Below are positions 6,391-8,163 of a stretch of DNA of 8,163 nucleotides, piece by piece. The translations under genes and the position numbers were made by a program. Source of the stretch: an uncultured Clostridia bacterium (GTDB lineage Bacteria; Bacillota; Clostridia; Lachnospirales; Lachnospiraceae); the NCBI GenBank assembly GCA_946623485.1, contig CAMORF010000094.1, forward strand, positions 1 through 8,163, in the 5' to 3' direction. The stretch's first letter is position 1, and each line of letters begins with the position of its first letter. The notes below the pieces were generated by a model. The model was given only the letters and a program-made list of their open reading frames with translations. It made no database searches and was not told the DNA's origin.

Positions 6391-8163
6391 CACATACCCT
6401 CCTTTCCTGCCGTTTCCACGATGCCGGATCCTGTCTCAGCGCCGGATCCCGCTGTGGCAGCCGCTGCTGTTCCTGCATAGGCTTTCGCTGCAGAAACCGT
6501 CTCTGCCTCTGCACGAGTTTCCGCAGCAGAAACTGCTCCTGCCTTTACACCGGCTTCCGTTTCCATGCCGGTTTCAAATGCGCCGAACCTGCACATCTGC
6601 GTGCAGACACCGCAGCCGATGCACAGCGTTGCGTCAACGACCGCCTTGTGATTCCGGATCGAGATAGCGGGGCACCCGATCTTCATGCAGGATGTGCAGC
6701 CCTTGCATTTCTCCGCGGAGACACGGAGCGGCGCTTTCTTCTTGACATACTTCAGCAAAGCGCAGGGACGCCTGGAGATGATGACCGAAGGCTCCGGGGC
6801 AGCGAGTTCTTCCCGGACCGCTTTCTCACAGGAAGCAATATCGTAGGGATCTACCACAACAACCCTGCCAAATCCCATGGCCCGGCACAGTGCTTCCAGA
6901 TCAATCTTCCCGGCCGGATCTCCCTTGATATTATAGCCGGTCGTCGGATTCTGCTGATGCCCGGTCATTCCTGTGATCGAATTGTCCAGAATGATGACCG
7001 TGGAATTGCTCTGATTATAGGCAATGTTCGCAAGGCCCGTCATCCCGGAATGCATGAAGGTGGAATCCCCGATCACGCACACCGTATTCTTCTGGGCCTC
7101 ATCGCCTCCCATCTTGTTGAAGCCATGGATCGATGACACGGAGGCGCCCATGCACAGGCACATCTCCATGGAAGCAAGGGGCGCGACCGCGCCAAGCGTA
7201 TAGCAGCCGATGTCCCCGAGAACCGTGCATCCGATCTTCCGCAGGGCATAAAACAGTCCTCTGTGGGGACATCCCGGGCACATGACCGGCGGACGGAGCG
7301 GGATCGTTTCCTGCAGCCGGATTCCTTCCGGAACCGTCTGTCCAAATGCCCTGGCAATCATGTTCTGAGAGAATTCCCCGCAGACAGGCAGAAGATTCTT
7401 CCCCTCAACCTTCAGGCCCAAAGACCTGCAGTGGTTTTCCATGATCGGATCCAGTTCCTCCACGACCGCAAGCCGGCGGACTTTTTTCGCGAAATCCAGG
7501 ATCAGCTGATCCGGGAGGGGATTGGCCATGCCGATTTTCAGGATTGAGGCCCGGTCTCCGAATACCTCCGTCACATACTGGAAGGAGGTCGAGGAGGTAA
7601 TGATCCCAAGTTCCTCCGAACCCCAAAGGATCCGGTTCACCGGCGATTGCTCCGCGTATTCCTTCAGCAGGCGGGTACGCTCCTCCACGATGGGATGGCG
7701 CTTTTTCGCATTTCCGGGCATCATGACATACTTGGCGATGTTCTTTTCGTATGATTTCACCGGGACGCTCCGTTCGGATATCTCCGTGACGGACTGAGAG
7801 TGCGCCACCCTCGTGCACATCTTCAGCAGCACCGGGGTGTCAAACTTTTCCGAGATCTCGAACGCAAGCTTTGCGAATTCCAATGCTTCCTGGGAGTCGG
7901 AGGGCTCCAGCATCGGCAGCTTCGCCGCGATCGCGTGATGGCGGGAATCCTGCTCATTCTGGGAAGAATGCATACCTGCGTCGTCGGCAACGACGATCAC
8001 CAGGCCCGCGTTGATCCCGGTATACGACATCGTATAAAGCGGATCCGCGGCAACATTGAGTCCCACGTGCTTCATTGCGCAGAAGGCCCTTCGGCCGGCC
8101 AGGGACGCGCCAAATGCAGCCTCCATTGCCACTTTCTCATTCGGCGCCCACTCGCAGTAAACC
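6390..8163 (-). CDS. iorA: Indolepyruvate:ferredoxin oxidoreductase, alpha subunit (5' partial)
   Basis: The frame is open to the right edge, leaving 590 visible residues; by family comparison a short N-terminal piece is missing. The fragment opens with VYCEWAPNEKVAMEAAFGAS, matching the conserved YxEWSxNEKVALE of IorA. The thiamine pyrophosphate domain is at about 290-470: MCPGCPHRG, GDIGCYTLG, IGDSTFMHSGMTG (GDS at 365-367) and DNSITGMTGHQQNP. A two-cluster ferredoxin domain follows: CKGCTSCMKIGCP (Cys486, 489, 492, 497) and CIGCGVCTQMC (Cys514, 517, 520, 524) for electron transfer to ferredoxin. After it comes an unusual tail of about 60 residues, rich in Ala, Glu, Thr, Ser and Gly, of the kind IorA proteins normally lack. 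Its last codon is followed by TGA sharing a base with the iorB ATG. The role is oxidative decarboxylation of aryl-pyruvates or the reverse reductive carboxylation. Confidence 0.96.
   Translation of the reverse strand, partial: VYCEWAPNEKVAMEAAFGASLAGRRAFCAMKHVGLNVAADPLYTMSYTGINAGLVIVVADDAGMHSSQNEQDSRHHAIAAKLPMLEPSDSQEALEFAKLAFEISEKFDTPVLLKMCTRVAHSQSVTEISERSVPVKSYEKNIAKYVMMPGNAKKRHPIVEERTRLLKEYAEQSPVNRILWGSEELGIITSSTSFQYVTEVFGDRASILKIGMANPLPDQLILDFAKKVRRLAVVEELDPIMENHCRSLGLKVEGKNLLPVCGEFSQNMIARAFGQTVPEGIRLQETIPLRPPVMCPGCPHRGLFYALRKIGCTVLGDIGCYTLGAVAPLASMEMCLCMGASVSSIHGFNKMGGDEAQKNTVCVIGDSTFMHSGMTGLANIAYNQSNSTVIILDNSITGMTGHQQNPTTGYNIKGDPAGKIDLEALCRAMGFGRVVVVDPYDIASCEKAVREELAAPEPSVIISRRPCALLKYVKKKAPLRVSAEKCKGCTSCMKIGCPAISIRNHKAVVDATLCIGCGVCTQMCRFGAFETGMETEAGVKAGAVSAAETRAEAETVSAAKAYAGTAAAATAGSGAETGSGIVETAGKEGM
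6397..6405 (-). promoter_or_regulatory. iorB ribosome binding site inside iorA
   Basis: AAAGGAGGG on the minus strand lies 6 bases before the iorB ATG at 6390 and within the last codons of iorA. It fixes the iorB start and explains the one-base TGATG overlap as a coupling junction. Confidence 0.8.
6483..6543 (-). repeat. In-frame imperfect duplication in the IorA tail
   Basis: Two similar 25-26-base stretches, 6483-6507 and 6518-6543, code related peptides AVSAAET and TVSAAKA in the same frame, with equivalent codons 36 bases apart. They sit in the Ala/Glu/Thr-rich tail after the ferredoxin domain. The pattern suggests the tail grew by local duplication. Confidence 0.55.

Overview
The window fits an anaerobic, amino-acid-fermenting Firmicute of the Clostridia, possibly Lachnospiraceae. 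This is inferred from gene content (ferredoxin-dependent 2-oxoacid oxidoreductase beside a phenylacetate-CoA ligase and an ACT-domain protein), strong AGGAGG-type ribosome binding sites and a moderately GC-rich composition. No rRNA, tRNA, IS element or phage gene is visible, and I do not commit to a genus.

Layout: two transcription blocks converge on one strong intrinsic terminator at about 3622-3653. On the left, plus strand, a long multidomain protein (open at the left edge, stop at 2636) overlaps by 8 bases the start of a lactate/malate dehydrogenase-like gene (2629-3618). The first protein joins a NadD-like nucleotidyltransferase domain, a degenerate GNAT-like segment and a phosphoribosyltransferase-like domain. 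The second keeps the Rossmann nucleotide site, one substrate arginine and the catalytic histidine, but appears to have lost the partner aspartate. I do not recognise a described pathway for this pair; it is the best candidate here for undescribed biochemistry.

On the right, minus strand, reading from the right edge: iorA (5' end outside the window), iorB (1-base overlap with iorA), a 157-base structured spacer, a paaK-type aryl-CoA ligase, a 245-base spacer filled with a tandem 14-15-base repeat array, and a small double-ACT-domain protein. IorA/IorB interconvert aryl-pyruvates and aryl-acetyl-CoA with ferredoxin, PaaK makes aryl-acetyl-CoA from aryl-acetate, and the ACT protein is a plausible aromatic amino acid sensor. 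Together they could make or break down aromatic amino acids through aryl acids.

Three independent low-complexity or tandem-repeat tracts occur in this short window: a 12-base repeat coding a Gly-Ile-rich tract in the first gene, the 14-15-base noncoding array, and an Ala/Glu/Thr/Ser-rich C-terminal tail on IorA with an internal in-frame duplication.
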